Shown here: piece by piece, positions 54,279 to 64,000 of the stretch
Position numbering within the stretch: the first letter of the stretch is position 1
How the letters are laid out: each line of letters begins with the position of its first letter
Origin: Acidobacteriota bacterium
Lineage (GTDB): Bacteria; Zixibacteria; MSB-5A5; GN15; FEB-12
DNA length: 64,000 bases
Reading direction: 5' to 3'
NCBI GenBank assembly: GCA_035529075.1
Contig: DATKXK010000011.1
Coordinates: 128,295-192,294 of the forward strand
Made by a program: the position numbers and the translations under genes
Notes under the pieces: generated by a model
What the model saw: the letters and a program-made list of their open reading frames with translations, nothing else
What the model was told of the DNA's origin: nothing
Database searches by the model: none

Positions 54279-54306
54279 AACATAACATATTCCCCCGGCT
54301 TGTCAA
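54279..54306 (-). promoter_or_regulatory. Strong sigma-70 type promoter
   Basis: Consensus TTGACA (54306-54301), 16-bp spacer, TATGTT (54284-54279), oriented leftward, 145 bp after the nrdJ stop codon. Confidence 0.65.
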
Positions 54307-54450
54307 GGGAAAAATTAAGATTTTTGGGCTTTTGCCGGGGTTTGTGAAACCCCTCGCGGCTTTGCCCGGCCGGCCCGATATCCCGGGCTGGCCGGCGGTG
54401 CCGAACCGGCAGATCGGCGCCGCCGGCTACCCGATGGATGAGAAAGAGAC

Positions 54451-57400
54451 TCAGCTACAGCCTGACGTTGCCCCGCAGGTGTCGCATTTCAGGCAGGTGC
54501 CGTTGCGGATCATGGTAAAGGATCCGCATTCCTGGCACATGTCTCCTTCGTAGCCTCGGAGTCGAGCGAGGGTGATTTCTCGCCGGATGAGGTGCTCTCC
54601 CCTCTCGGCCGCGCCGTCGGTTGCTGTACCGACATATTCAAGCACCGCCTCCGGTTCTGGAGATTCTTCTGCTGGAGCGTGATTCTCCATCTGCTTACCA
54701 CTGCCGTTGCCTCCTTTAGCATCGCCGTTGCCGTCACCGTTGGGGTTGAATCGCAGGTGCCGCGTGCGTATGTCATCCTGGTTGCGGCTGGCCGTAGTGA
54801 GTTGGCCCGTGATCTGCGGCGTGGCCGGCTCCTCGGCCTCCCATTCCGTTGATTCCTCCGCCGGTGTCCCCAGGGCATCCATCCGGAGGTCCTCCTCCGA
54901 GATGTGAGCCAGGTCGTTACGTTCGAGGTAGGTAATGGCGAGTTCCCTGAAGATATAGTCAATGATCGAAGTGGCCATGCGAATCGATTTGTTCCCCTTG
55001 ACTATGCCGTTGGGTTCGAAGCGGCTGAAGAGGAAAGCCTCGACGAACTCCTCCAGGGGAACGCCGTGCTGCAAGCCCAGGGAAACGGCTATCGCGAAAC
55101 AGTTCATGAGGGAACGGAAAGCCGCCCCCTCGCGGTGCATGTCAAGAAAGATCTCGCCCAGGGTGCCGTCGGAATACTCGCCCGTCCTGAGGTAGATCTT
55201 GTGGTTTCCGACAACCGCCTTCTGCGTGTATCCTCCTCGCCGGTTCGGCAGCTTGCGCCGCTTGGCGATGTAGCGGTAGACGAGACGTTCGGTCATCTTT
55301 CGGGCCACGCTGTCCACCGTCAGCTCCTGCTCACCGTCAGTGTCTTCATCAAAGAGCGCCGCACTGAGCGGCTGGCTGAGCTTGGAGCCGTTCCGGTAGA
55401 TAGCCACCGCCTTGTTCATGGACTCCCAGGCGAGGCGGTAGGCCTTCTTGACGTCGTCGATCGTGGCCTGCCCGGGCATATTGATCGTCTTGGAGATGGC
55501 CCCGGAGACGAACGGCTGAGCGGCCGCCATCATGCGGATGTGGGCCTCGTAGCTGATAAACCGTCGGCCGTGCCGTCCGCATTTGCTGGCGCAGTCGAAT
55601 ATGGGCTGGTGTTTCTCTTTCAGGTGCGGGGCGCCCTCGAGGGTCATGGTCCCGCAACAGAATTCGTTGGCTGCCTCGATCTGTTCCCGTGTGAAGCCCA
55701 GCGTCTGCAGCAGGTTGAAGTTGACAGAATCGATGGTTGGCCGGTCCAGCCCGATGGTATCGAGCAGGAACTCCTCGCCCAGGGTGTACTTGTTAAAGGC
55801 GAAGGTGATGTCGAAGACGTCGGCCAGGCATTCTTCAAGGCTCTGCAATTCCGCCTCGCCGAACCCCTTGGCTTTGAGCGACTCGTGATTGATATACGGG
55901 GCGCCTTTGAGCGTCTTGTAACCGGTCGCAAAAACGGATATGTCCTTGATCTCGTCCTCGGAGTACCCGAGTCTCTGCAGGGCGATGGGCACCGACTGGT
56001 TGATGATTTTGAAGTACCCGCCGCCGGCCAGCCTCTTGAACTTGACGAGGGCGAAGTCCGGCTCTATGCCGGTGGTGTCGCAGTCCATCAGCAGGCCGAT
56101 GGTGCCGGTGGGGGCGATTACCGTCGTCTGCGCGTTGCGAAAACCATATACGTCCCCCATCTCGAGCGCCTTATCCCAAGCGGCGCGAGCCGTCTGAACG
56201 ACTTCTTCGGGCAGGTAGGCCGGGTTGATGCCGTTGGGCTTTACGGTCAGCCCTTCGTACTCGGTCTTCTCGGCGTTGTAGGCGGCGCGGCGATGGTTGC
56301 GCACGACGCGGAGCATGTGCTCGCGGTTACGGTAGAAGCCCGGGAACGGTCCGAGTTCCTTGGCCATTTCGGCCGACGTGACGTAAGCCTGGCCGGTCAG
56401 GATGGCCGTGAGAGCCGCGCACCAGGCGTATCCTCGGGGCGAATCGTAAGGGATACCCATGCGCATGAGCACGGTGCCGAGATTGGCATAGCCCAGGCCA
56501 AGGGTTCGGAATTCGAAACTCTTCTGAGCGGTCGCCTTCGATGGGAACGAGGCCATGAGCACCGAAACCTCGAGCACGATCGTCCAGATACGAATAGCGT
56601 GCAGGTAGGCATCAAGGTCGAACCGTCCCTCGTCGTCGAGAAACTTCGCGAGGTTGATCGAGGCCAGGTTGCAGGCCGTGTCGTCAAGGAACATATACTC
56701 GGAGCACGGGTTCGAGGCATTGATGCGGCCGTCCTCCGGGCAGGTATGCCACTCGTTGATCGTCGTGTCGAACTGAACCCCCGGGTCGGCGCAGGACCAG
56801 GCGGAATAACATATTTTTTCCCAGAGACGGGCAGCCGGAATGGTCCGCTTGACGGACCCGTCGGTGCGCTGCCGGAGCGCCCAGTCCTCCGACGCCTGGA
56901 GTTTCTGGAAGAACTCGTTGGGTATCCGGACCGAGTTGTTGGAGTTCTGTCCCGAGACGGTCAGGTACGCTTCACTGTCCCAGTTGGTGTCCAGTGCGGT
57001 GAACTCGATTTCGGTCACTCCCTGAGAGGCCAGTTCGAGAATCTTGTTGATATACGCCGGTGGTACGGCGTAATGCCGGGCGATGCGAAGCGCCTCCTTG
57101 AGCTCCGGATTTTTCTTGGGGTCGGTCTGGACCGTGCTGCCGCCGTTACCGTCGCTGCCGAATGCGGCCGCAAAAATTTCCTGAAGCTGGCGTCGAATGA
57201 CCTTTGAGCCGGCCACCAGGGCGGCGACTTTCTGCTCTTCGACGACTTTCCAGCTGATGAAGTCCTCGATATCCGGATGGTCGAGATCAAGGCAGACCAT
57301 CTTGGCGGCGCGGCGGGTCGTCCCGCCTGACTTGATGGCTCCGGCGGCGCGGTCGCCGATCCGCAGAAACGACATGAGCCCGGAGGATTTGCCCCCGCCG

Positions 57401-58089
57401 GACAGCCGCTCACCGACACCGCGCAGGGGGGAAAAGTTGGTCCCGGTGCCGGAGCCGTACTTGAACAGGCGGGCTTCCCGAACCCATAAATCCATTATAC
57501 CGCCGGTGTTGACGAGATCATCGTTGACCGACTGGATAAAGCAGGCGTGCGGCTGCGGCCGCTCGTAGGCGTTGGCGGCCACGGTCAGGACGTGGCTGGT
57601 CGGGTCGACATAGTAGTGTCCCTGCGGAGAGCCGGTGATACCGTATGCCTCGTACAGACCGGTGTTGAACCACTGGGGGGAATTGGGTGCCGCTACCTGG
57701 TCGGCCAGCATGTAGCAAATCTCATCGTAGAACGTCCGGGCGTCCGATTCACTGTCAAAGTAGTTGAACCGCTCAGCCCAGTTCCGCCAGCAGCCGGCCA
57801 GGCGGTGAAAAACCTGCCGGGCGTCCCCTTCACCGCCGGTCACCGGTTCGCCGTCTTCGTTGACTACGGCCCGGCCGTGTTCGTCGTACTGCGGGACACC
57901 GCGCTTCCGGAAGTACTTTTGGGCCAGGATGTCGGTCGCGACCTGCGACCAGCGCTCAGGGACTTCTATATTATCGAGTTTGAAAACGGTCGAACCGTCG
58001 GGGTTCTTTATTTCTGACGATCGCCGGGCGAAGTTGATTCGGGCATACGGCGACTCTCCTTCCCGGGTGAAATGCCGGCGTATCTTCAA
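54451..58089 (-). CDS. nrdJ: Adenosylcobalamin-dependent ribonucleotide reductase
   Basis: Class II RNR, 1212 residues, the large NrdJ form that reduces ribonucleotides with B12 and needs no oxygen-dependent radical subunit. Start is TTG at 58089 with GGAGG 6 nt upstream. Seen: the N-terminal [104 protein letters not shown] and a C-terminal zinc-ribbon-like [28 protein letters not shown] that carries the redox cysteines. Its leader holds paired NrdR-like boxes; NrdR would repress it when dATP is plentiful. Confidence 0.97.
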   Translation of the reverse strand: MKIRRHFTREGESPYARINFARRSSEIKNPDGSTVFKLDNIEVPERWSQVATDILAQKYFRKRGVPQYDEHGRAVVNEDGEPVTGGEGDARQVFHRLAGCWRNWAERFNYFDSESDARTFYDEICYMLADQVAAPNSPQWFNTGLYEAYGITGSPQGHYYVDPTSHVLTVAANAYERPQPHACFIQSVNDDLVNTGGIMDLWVREARLFKYGSGTGTNFSPLRGVGERLSGGGKSSGLMSFLRIGDRAAGAIKSGGTTRRAAKMVCLDLDHPDIEDFISWKVVEEQKVAALVAGSKVIRRQLQEIFAAAFGSDGNGGSTVQTDPKKNPELKEALRIARHYAVPPAYINKILELASQGVTEIEFTALDTNWDSEAYLTVSGQNSNNSVRIPNEFFQKLQASEDWALRQRTDGSVKRTIPAARLWEKICYSAWSCADPGVQFDTTINEWHTCPEDGRINASNPCSEYMFLDDTACNLASINLAKFLDDEGRFDLDAYLHAIRIWTIVLEVSVLMASFPSKATAQKSFEFRTLGLGYANLGTVLMRMGIPYDSPRGYAWCAALTAILTGQAYVTSAEMAKELGPFPGFYRNREHMLRVVRNHRRAAYNAEKTEYEGLTVKPNGINPAYLPEEVVQTARAAWDKALEMGDVYGFRNAQTTVIAPTGTIGLLMDCDTTGIEPDFALVKFKRLAGGGYFKIINQSVPIALQRLGYSEDEIKDISVFATGYKTLKGAPYINHESLKAKGFGEAELQSLEECLADVFDITFAFNKYTLGEEFLLDTIGLDRPTIDSVNFNLLQTLGFTREQIEAANEFCCGTMTLEGAPHLKEKHQPIFDCASKCGRHGRRFISYEAHIRMMAAAQPFVSGAISKTINMPGQATIDDVKKAYRLAWESMNKAVAIYRNGSKLSQPLSAALFDEDTDGEQELTVDSVARKMTERLVYRYIAKRRKLPNRRGGYTQKAVVGNHKIYLRTGEYSDGTLGEIFLDMHREGAAFRSLMNCFAIAVSLGLQHGVPLEEFVEAFLFSRFEPNGIVKGNKSIRMATSIIDYIFRELAITYLERNDLAHISEEDLRMDALGTPAEESTEWEAEEPATPQITGQLTTASRNQDDIRTRHLRFNPNGDGNGDAKGGNGSGKQMENHAPAEESPEPEAVLEYVGTATDGAAERGEHLIRREITLARLRGYEGDMCQECGSFTMIRNGTCLKCDTCGATSGCS

Positions 58090-58325
58090 GCGTTACCTCC
58101 TGTAACTGAGTCCCCTGCACCAACCATCAGGAGACCGCATCCTGTGTTGTCACCTTCGCGGTCTAAAACGGTGTGTCCGCTACCGGCGAGTAGACCCTCT
58201 CGGCGTCAGAGATGGCGAAGTTTCCGGTCTTGCTCCAAGCCCGAAGATCTCCTTCCGATCAAGCTCTCTTTCACAGTTGTTGGGACATCCTAACCTGTCA
58301 GGCGTGGTTTTCCTGTCAGCAAGGA

Positions 58326-58372
58326 CCACAACATATAGTGGTAGCGATAAACACAACTACAAAAAATTGTGG
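58326..58372 (-). promoter_or_regulatory. Paired NrdR-like boxes upstream of nrdJ
   Basis: CCACAACATATAGTGG (58326-58341) and CTACAAAAAATTGTGG (58357-58372), both 16 bp and 31 bp centre to centre, three helical turns. This is the spacing and sequence type (ACAnWATATnTTGT) bound by the NrdR repressor of ribonucleotide reductase genes. They lie about 237-283 bp before the nrdJ start and may overlap its promoter (TTGTAG and ACTATA in this stretch). Confidence 0.65.
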
Positions 58373-59074
58373 TTTTTCATCAGAATCCTGTACTCTCTTG
58401 ACTATCAAGTAAGTATCCGGGCGCCGAGATTTGGCCTGACCTTTCGTTTTTTGACACAACCCCTCAGATAAAAACTTAACGTTCGTAAGTGGCTCGAAAT
58501 AATATAATTACGTGACAGGGACTTGATGCGCCGGGCTATCTGATATGACGTATATTTTTTTCCACAAGTTAATTGCCTGCAAAATAAAGAGTTAGGCAGA
58601 CCCGACCAAGCTATCAACAAATTGTCCACAGCGCCTGTGCAAAAACGTCAGGCCTCAAACGCACTGAAGACTCTCTTTTGGTCCGGGCGGATTTGTTGGG
58701 CGGGGTCAGGGACGGGCGGGCGGCACATGAGATTGGGCTTCTTCGCACCGGGCCGATGGTCCGTCGCCGGCGTGGCATGACTAAGCAGATTCGTTACCGG
58801 TCCCCGGCCCGGCAGCTGGCGTCAGTATCATGCAGGCCCCCGCCGGTTTTACTGTCACAAGTTTCTTTCCGTAACACGGCCGTCTGCATATATATGGAGA
58901 GGCCGGCGCTGATCGCATTCGGATCGTGCCGGTAGTGAACGAGAAACTGTCATGCGTGTGTTTGCAGCCCACAGTAATCATTGCAGGCGGTCGATTACCC
59001 GCTGTCCGGCGGCGGCTCTGCCGGTTGGCACGGCGTTTGATGTTGTATCAGCACGGCGTTGGAGGGTGCGACCT
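58373..59074. other. A+T-rich intergenic region between nrdJ and the DUF5686 gene
   Basis: About 700 bp with no credible gene. It is much richer in A+T than its surroundings at 58360-58640, with a TTGACA at 58447 and two DnaA-box-like 9-mers, TTTTCCACA (58558-58566) and TTGTCCACA (58622-58630). It probably holds promoters for the rightward gene. Confidence 0.5.
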
Positions 59075-61483
59075 GTGCTGAAGAGCCTGCTTATCTCGCT
59101 GATAATTCTTCTTCTGATGGTGCTGATTTTCGGCGTCATCTGCGGCTGGTGCGGTACCGTGCGTGCTGCCGGGGCCGGGATTGTGCGGGGCGCGGTCACG
59201 GACTCTGACACCGGTGAGCCGCTGGCGCGGGTCACCGTGCGCGTGCAGGGCACCGGTTTCTCGACGCTTACCAACGACAACGGGCAGTACCGTCTCGTTC
59301 TGGCTCCCGGGTCCTACGAGCTTAAATTCACTCACATCAGCTACTACTCGGAACCGGTAGTGGTCAACCTTGAAGACACTGCGACAGTCCGCGACGTGGC
59401 CATGCGTCCGTCCGTTACCGACATCGGTACAATGCGCGTGTACACGCGCGCCTATGATCCGGCCCAGCAGATTATCGTGGAGGCGATTCGGCGCAAGAAA
59501 AGCATGCTGGATAAGATCCACGACTACCGGTTTCACGCGTACACGAAGTTCGTGCTGAACGACGAATCACGGCAGGATTCCAGCGAGATTTTCCTTCTCG
59601 CGGAGTCGCAGACCACCGGGTATTGGGAGCAACCGGATAAATACAAGGAAATCATCACGGCGCGAAAGCAGTCGGCCAACCTTCAGTCGGGAAACATCCT
59701 CATTGCCGTCGGGGGGATGCTGAACTTCAACCGGGACCGTATCGAAATAGGCGACTACCTCCTGGTTTCACCGACGGCCAATGACGCCCTCGATCACTAC
59801 GACTTCTACCTGATCGACACGATCACGGTGGACGGAAGGCCGGTGTACCGGCTGGAACTGGAGCCGAAGGATTCGTCGGAAGCGCTGTTTACGGGCGTGA
59901 TTCACATCGTCGATTCCACGTACGATCTGGTCATGGCCGATCTGGGTTTCAGCAAGGGGACGAAATTCCCGTTTCTGGTCAATCCCCGCTATTCTCAGAC
60001 CTACGCCAGGTTTGAAAACGACTGCTGGATGCCGGTAGAAATCAGGTTGAGCGCCGACGTTGACATAAACGCCCCCCTGCCGGGAATCCCGTCGCGCCTG
60101 TCGTTCCTGCACAGCGCCTCCCTGTACGACTTCCGGTTCGACCAGGGAATACCGAAGCGAACGTTCGACGAGTACTTTCTCGAGGTGGCCGAGAACGCGG
60201 ACAACGTCGATACCGCGGCGTGGAACGCCCGGCAGACCATACCGCTGACGGAGCAGGAGATACTGGCGCTACAGCGCATTGACTCCGTCGAGAACGCACC
60301 CAGGTCTTTCGGGCAGCGCCTGGCCCGCGTCGGCCTCGGGCTCAGTTTTCTGCTCGTGGCAGGCCAGGACGACATTTTTCATTTCAACCGCGTGGAAGGG
60401 CCGTACGTCGGGGCCGGCCTTACGCTGCGCCGGCTCGTCCCGCGGGCACGGTTCCGGATAAAGTCCGGCTACGCCTTCGATGGCGAGTACTGGCAGCACC
60501 ATTACGGTGTCACGTACCAATTCGACCGCTGGCACCTGTCCGTAGGGGGAGACTACCACGACGAGGTAATTGCGCGTGAGTCGGCCATGTCCAGCGACGG
60601 CTACAACAGGTCGCTGCTGGCGCTTCTTTACAAGGTGGACTCGCGCGACTTTTACCTGGAACGAGGATTCCGCCTGTCTGCCTCCTTCAGGCCGTTGAAT
60701 TTCACCCGGCTGCGGCTGGGCTATGCCGACTGCAATCACTGGTCGACGCCCGTGCACACAGACTACAGCCTCTTCAGGCGTGACATGGATGCCCGTGCCA
60801 ATCTCGCCGTAGCGGAAGGCAAGTACCGCACGGTCACGGTTGGTTTTACATACGACTCCCGCAGGCGGTTCAAGATCAAGGGAGAGGAAACCTCCATCTC
60901 CAACCCCCAATACACGATCCTTGACGCCGGCGCCGAGCACGCCTCGCCGGATTTCATTGACAATGACTTTGATTTCACCCGGTATCACGTGTCGCTGTTC
61001 AGGAGACAGCGCCTGTTTTCATTGGGCGTTTCGTCGCTGTACGTATACGGAGGCTGGTCGGAACGGTCACTGCCGCCTCAGCGGTTCCATACGGTAGGTC
61101 ACGCCAGCGGCATCCTCTTTGAAATTCCGGGATTCAACACTCTGCATGAGAGCAATTTCGTCGGTACGCGGGCACTGGCGGCGTTCGTCAACCACGATTT
61201 CGGCGACCTTCCGTTTGCCCGGAGCGGACTGCCTCTGCTTACGCATATTCCCTTCACACTGTCGCTGCACGGCGGTGTCTTCCGGACCGAACTGGATGAC
61301 CGTATTGCCCGACCTAAGGCCGGCTGGTACAACACGGCCCCGACCGAGTACACTGAAGCCGGGCTCGGCCTGGCCAACCTGACGCCGTTTCTCATGCCCT
61401 TGAACATGGCGCTGTATTTCACCTGGCAACTCTCCGACTACGACACCGACCGTTTTCAGCTTACGTGGGGCATCAAGCTGTAA
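59075..61483 (+). CDS. DUF5686/carboxypeptidase-regulatory-domain outer-membrane protein
   Basis: 802 residues from the GTG at 59075, which has GGAGG 9 nt upstream; the longer frame from 58952 has a non-signal N-terminus. Signal peptide or anchor (about 1-28, LKSLLISLIILLLMVLIFGVICGW) is followed by a CarboxypepD_reg-like domain (about 35-115; VRGAVTDSDTGEPLARVTVRVQGTGFSTLTNDNGQYRLVL). The large remainder matches DUF5686, with QQIIVEAIRRKKSMLDKIHDYRFHAYTK and a beta-rich C-terminus ending in aromatic strands (LYFTWQLSDYDTDRFQLTWGIKL), as in a membrane beta-barrel. Typical of FCB bacteria; function unknown. Confidence 0.85.
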   Translation: MLKSLLISLIILLLMVLIFGVICGWCGTVRAAGAGIVRGAVTDSDTGEPLARVTVRVQGTGFSTLTNDNGQYRLVLAPGSYELKFTHISYYSEPVVVNLEDTATVRDVAMRPSVTDIGTMRVYTRAYDPAQQIIVEAIRRKKSMLDKIHDYRFHAYTKFVLNDESRQDSSEIFLLAESQTTGYWEQPDKYKEIITARKQSANLQSGNILIAVGGMLNFNRDRIEIGDYLLVSPTANDALDHYDFYLIDTITVDGRPVYRLELEPKDSSEALFTGVIHIVDSTYDLVMADLGFSKGTKFPFLVNPRYSQTYARFENDCWMPVEIRLSADVDINAPLPGIPSRLSFLHSASLYDFRFDQGIPKRTFDEYFLEVAENADNVDTAAWNARQTIPLTEQEILALQRIDSVENAPRSFGQRLARVGLGLSFLLVAGQDDIFHFNRVEGPYVGAGLTLRRLVPRARFRIKSGYAFDGEYWQHHYGVTYQFDRWHLSVGGDYHDEVIARESAMSSDGYNRSLLALLYKVDSRDFYLERGFRLSASFRPLNFTRLRLGYADCNHWSTPVHTDYSLFRRDMDARANLAVAEGKYRTVTVGFTYDSRRRFKIKGEETSISNPQYTILDAGAEHASPDFIDNDFDFTRYHVSLFRRQRLFSLGVSSLYVYGGWSERSLPPQRFHTVGHASGILFEIPGFNTLHESNFVGTRALAAFVNHDFGDLPFARSGLPLLTHIPFTLSLHGGVFRTELDDRIARPKAGWYNTAPTEYTEAGLGLANLTPFLMPLNMALYFTWQLSDYDTDRFQLTWGIKL

Positions 61484-61603
61484 AGTCGGGGTCGGGCTTT
61501 CTTCTGCCTTCGGTTGTCTTCCTGTCCTGAGGTTCAAGGAATCCTCAGAACCTGTCGAAAACGTTACTACACGAAAGTATCCAGCGGAGAAACAGGAGCA
61601 ACC

Positions 61604-62737
61604 ATGTCCGTATTCATTGAGGTAATCGAATGGCTTGACCCCACCGGCGATGAGATGATCTACCGGATTCCGCAGGAGGGATCGGCGGACTTCAAGCTCG
61701 GAGCCCAGTTGATTGTCCGGGACAGCCAGATGGCCATCTTCTTCAAGAACGGCCATGCCGCCGATCAGTTCACGACGGGTCGGCACACCCTTTCGACCTT
61801 GAACATTCCGATCCTGACCCGCCTTCTGGCCTTCCCGCTCGGGTTCAACTCGCCGTTCAGGGCCGAGGTGTATTTTATCAACCTGCGGGTGTTCACCAGT
61901 CTGAAATGGGGGACACGACACCCGGTGACGTTCAAGGACAGCAAACTCGGCCTGATCCGTCTTCGCGGGTTCGGCGCCTTCACGATGCGCATAACCGAGC
62001 CGGCGCTGTTTCTTAATTCCATTGTCGGGCGGCAGGCAAAGTATACGACGACCGAGATCCAGGACTATCTCAGGGATGTAATTGTCGCCCGTCTCAACGA
62101 TCTGCTGGGGGAGAAGCTCGATACGATACTTGACCTGCCGGCCGTTTACACGGAACTCGCCGAGCAGTTCAAGGGGATTGTCAGCAACGAGTTCGAGAAA
62201 TACGGCCTGGAGCTGGTTGACTTCTACATTTCATCGATCACCCCGCCGGACGAGGTCGGCAAGATGATCGACCAGCGCTCCGGCCTGGAGGCGGTGGGCG
62301 ATCTGGACAAGTTTCTCAAGTTCGAAATGGCCAAGGGCCTGGGCATACCGGGGGGGCCGGGAGCGACAGGCTCCGGTATGGGGATGGCGGCGGGCGTCGG
62401 CCTGATGATCCCAGCCATGATGTCAAAGGTCTTTGCACCCGAACAGAGCGAACTGAGCCGGGAGCCGGTGCCGACGGTCACCTGTCCGAAGTGCCATACC
62501 GACACCCCGGAACAGTCGCGTTTCTGCTACCGGTGCGGGCACGCCATGGTTGCGCAGAACCTCTGCCCCGCCTGCCGGCAGCAGTTGCCGACCGAGGCCA
62601 AGTTCTGCTTCGACTGCGGTTTCAGGCTTGACAGCAAGCCGACCTGCCCTCACTGCTCGGCGGAACTTATACCGGGATCCAAATTCTGCGGCGAATGCGG
62701 CAGGGGGGTAGTCGAGGATGACGGCGACGACGGATAA
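61604..62737 (+). CDS. SPFH-domain protein with C-terminal zinc ribbons
   Basis: 377 residues from the ATG at 61604 (ACAGGAG upstream). The N-terminal 230 residues match the SPFH/virion-core (YdjI-like) family: [89 protein letters not shown] glycine-rich linker follows, then three double-CxxC zinc ribbons ([60 protein letters not shown]). No membrane helix. The 3' end overlaps the next gene by 20 bp. Role unknown; SPFH proteins usually scaffold membranes. Confidence 0.87.
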   Translation: MSVFIEVIEWLDPTGDEMIYRIPQEGSADFKLGAQLIVRDSQMAIFFKNGHAADQFTTGRHTLSTLNIPILTRLLAFPLGFNSPFRAEVYFINLRVFTSLKWGTRHPVTFKDSKLGLIRLRGFGAFTMRITEPALFLNSIVGRQAKYTTTEIQDYLRDVIVARLNDLLGEKLDTILDLPAVYTELAEQFKGIVSNEFEKYGLELVDFYISSITPPDEVGKMIDQRSGLEAVGDLDKFLKFEMAKGLGIPGGPGATGSGMGMAAGVGLMIPAMMSKVFAPEQSELSREPVPTVTCPKCHTDTPEQSRFCYRCGHAMVAQNLCPACRQQLPTEAKFCFDCGFRLDSKPTCPHCSAELIPGSKFCGECGRGVVEDDGDDG

Positions 62738-64000
62738 GGGCGGTTTTTCAATCGGGGTCGGCTGCCCCGGTTGCGGGGGAGAACTGGAACTTCAGGAGAA
62801 TTTCTTCGTCCTGAGCTGCCCCCACTGTGGTTCCTGTCTTCGTGTGGTTATGCCGGATGTTCCGGCAGCCTTTTTGGTCAAGGGAAAGCTCTCCCAGAGC
62901 GAGATCCGGTTTCACATCGACCGTTTTCTCAAGGAGCGACATCTGCCTTTGACCGGCTCGGGTCTGCAGGTCAAGAACCTTTACTACCCGTACTGGAAAA
63001 TCGACGGAGTACAGGTTCGGGTGCGCAACCGGCTCGAACGGCGCGAGGTTCGTGAGGCTACGGAATACAGCGACGGCCAGTACGTGGAGCAGCAGTTAAG
63101 CGATATCGGCATCGCTCCGTTCAACGTGACGGTTGCCGCCGGGGCCAGGCTGGACGGAGTTCCGGTGTCTATCGGTTTGCGCGCCGAGTACATCAAGATG
63201 TTCCCCTATGCCGACGAGGAGATCGAGGAGTCTTTTGACTCTCTCCCGGTGGCCCGGTCCTCCGATGATGCCCTGGTGAACGTGGCTTCGAAGTTTGCCG
63301 CGGCCGGGGAAGCCGGCTTTAACACGGTCGGCATCAACAAAACGGAACTGTTTGACCCCGTCTTCTCCATCATCTATTTCCCGTACCACGTGGCGGAGTC
63401 CTGCGACAACCACCGGTACAATCGATATGTTCTCGACGGTGTCTCCGGGCGGGTTTTGCACCACACGCATCCGCTGCACGAGAAGAAGCTGCACGACGGA
63501 CACAGGCCGGATATCGGCTTCGAATCGCAGCTTCAGGCGGAGGGTTTCGGCTGGACGGATACCCTCCCGGGCATGGTACCGGACGAAACGCGCCACGAGG
63601 GCGATGAGGAGACGAAACCGTCCGAGGTTCAATCGCTCGAGTTCGGGGCTCTGGGCGTCGAGTTCCATCGATGTCCGACCTGCGGCGAGGATCTGCCCGA
63701 TCGTCAGTCCCATATGTACATCTGCCGCAACTGCCATGAGATGGTTCTGCTGGAACGCTCGCTGGTGCCGGTTCGGGGGATCGCGCGGACGGCTTTCGAC
63801 GATCGCCGCGGTGACAAGCTCTTTCCGTTCTGGTCCTTCACTATTACCGAGGAGACCGGCGCGCCGATAAAGCGGCTCTTCGCCGGTATTTTCGGTTCCG
63901 ACCGGATTATCATTCCGGCCTTCAGGATGCCCAATTTCGAGGCGACGTACCGGCTGGCCAGACGTATATCGACCGCCGCTCCCAAACTCGAGTTTGTGCC
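62718..64000 (+). CDS. Zinc-ribbon protein partner of the SPFH gene, truncated by window end
   Basis: The ATG at 62718 lies within the last codons of the SPFH gene in another frame and the frame stays open for 427 codons to the window edge. The N-terminus has a zinc ribbon ([31 protein letters not shown]). The middle carries repeated segments that are beta-rich ([19 protein letters not shown]). A second ribbon ([24 protein letters not shown]) lies about residues 317-340. I do not recognise the family. Translational overlap implies that the product works with the SPFH protein. Confidence 0.8.
   Translation, partial: MTATTDKGGFSIGVGCPGCGGELELQENFFVLSCPHCGSCLRVVMPDVPAAFLVKGKLSQSEIRFHIDRFLKERHLPLTGSGLQVKNLYYPYWKIDGVQVRVRNRLERREVREATEYSDGQYVEQQLSDIGIAPFNVTVAAGARLDGVPVSIGLRAEYIKMFPYADEEIEESFDSLPVARSSDDALVNVASKFAAAGEAGFNTVGINKTELFDPVFSIIYFPYHVAESCDNHRYNRYVLDGVSGRVLHHTHPLHEKKLHDGHRPDIGFESQLQAEGFGWTDTLPGMVPDETRHEGDEETKPSEVQSLEFGALGVEFHRCPTCGEDLPDRQSHMYICRNCHEMVLLERSLVPVRGIARTAFDDRRGDKLFPFWSFTITEETGAPIKRLFAGIFGSDRIIIPAFRMPNFEATYRLARRISTAAPKLEFV

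Noticed and set aside
54904-57207. 767-residue plus-strand reading frame opposite nrdJ
   Set aside because: It lies wholly within nrdJ, has no family motif and results from the G+C-rich third-position bias of the real gene.
58090-58325. Cobalamin riboswitch before nrdJ
   Set aside because: I see no B12 box (GCCACTG-like) or matching core in the leader; NrdR boxes explain control better.
58500-58640. Possible replication origin with DnaA-box-like 9-mers
   Set aside because: Only two inexact boxes and no dnaA, dnaN, gidA or rpmH nearby. More likely promoter DNA.

Overview
The window is about 64 kb of gene-dense bacterial chromosome, roughly 60% G+C by eye, with no rRNA, tRNA, CRISPR array, transposase or prophage that I can see. 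Several features suggest the FCB superphylum, possibly a candidate phylum such as Zixibacteria: a C-terminal secretion tail of the HPNPFNP type on a secreted peptidase, dockerin-like repeats reading VVDIGDLTALIDYLF, a DUF5686 outer-membrane protein, a PEP-CTERM protein and an adenosylcobalamin-dependent ribonucleotide reductase. The taxonomic placement is inference.

Layout. Positions 1-5.8 kb hold a partial fumC, a molbindin, an RqcH-like gene, a TetR regulator with a palindromic operator, ispG and a small membrane protein. From 23.3 kb down to 5.8 kb a long leftward array carries nfi, an M20 amidohydrolase, a beta-propeller protein, ybbR, tsaD, a radical SAM/DUF2344 protein, rsmB, a PASTA protein, a hydrolase and then ffh-rpsP-khpA-rimM-trmD-rplS and rnhB-yraN. 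A lone rsmD points the other way between rplS and rnhB. Positions 23.6-36.4 kb are more accessory: an unrecognised two-part protein, an S8 peptidase, a DUF6125 protein, a sugar epimerase, a GT-C glycosyltransferase, an alanine/glycine symporter, enolase and a dockerin protein with an internal duplication. Positions 36.5-39 kb hold ftsB-like, recO and glyS. Positions 39.1-48.7 kb hold a second GT-C protein, a selenocysteine-containing selD, a multidomain signalling protein, a TPR-like protein, an ECF sigma/anti-sigma pair and a DCC protein. Positions 48.7-58.1 kb hold recA, a PEP-CTERM gene, thpR-cinA-pgpA-pgsA and nrdJ. The right end has a DUF5686 protein and an SPFH/zinc-ribbon gene pair that runs off the window.

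Most genes are housekeeping: ribosome biogenesis and tRNA modification, protein targeting, recombination, dNTP synthesis and phospholipid synthesis. The points that most deserve attention are: selD is interrupted by an in-frame UGA with a SECIS-like hairpin; ribosomal protein S16 carries a long acidic tandem-repeat tail and starts at TTG; endonuclease V lacks one of its metal-binding aspartates; a promoter-plus-terminator unit of about 80 nt lies between nrdJ and pgsA; a sigma-54 type promoter precedes the PEP-CTERM gene; and paired NrdR-like boxes 31 bp apart lie upstream of nrdJ. I did not find a phage-defence island or another obviously multi-gene novel system.
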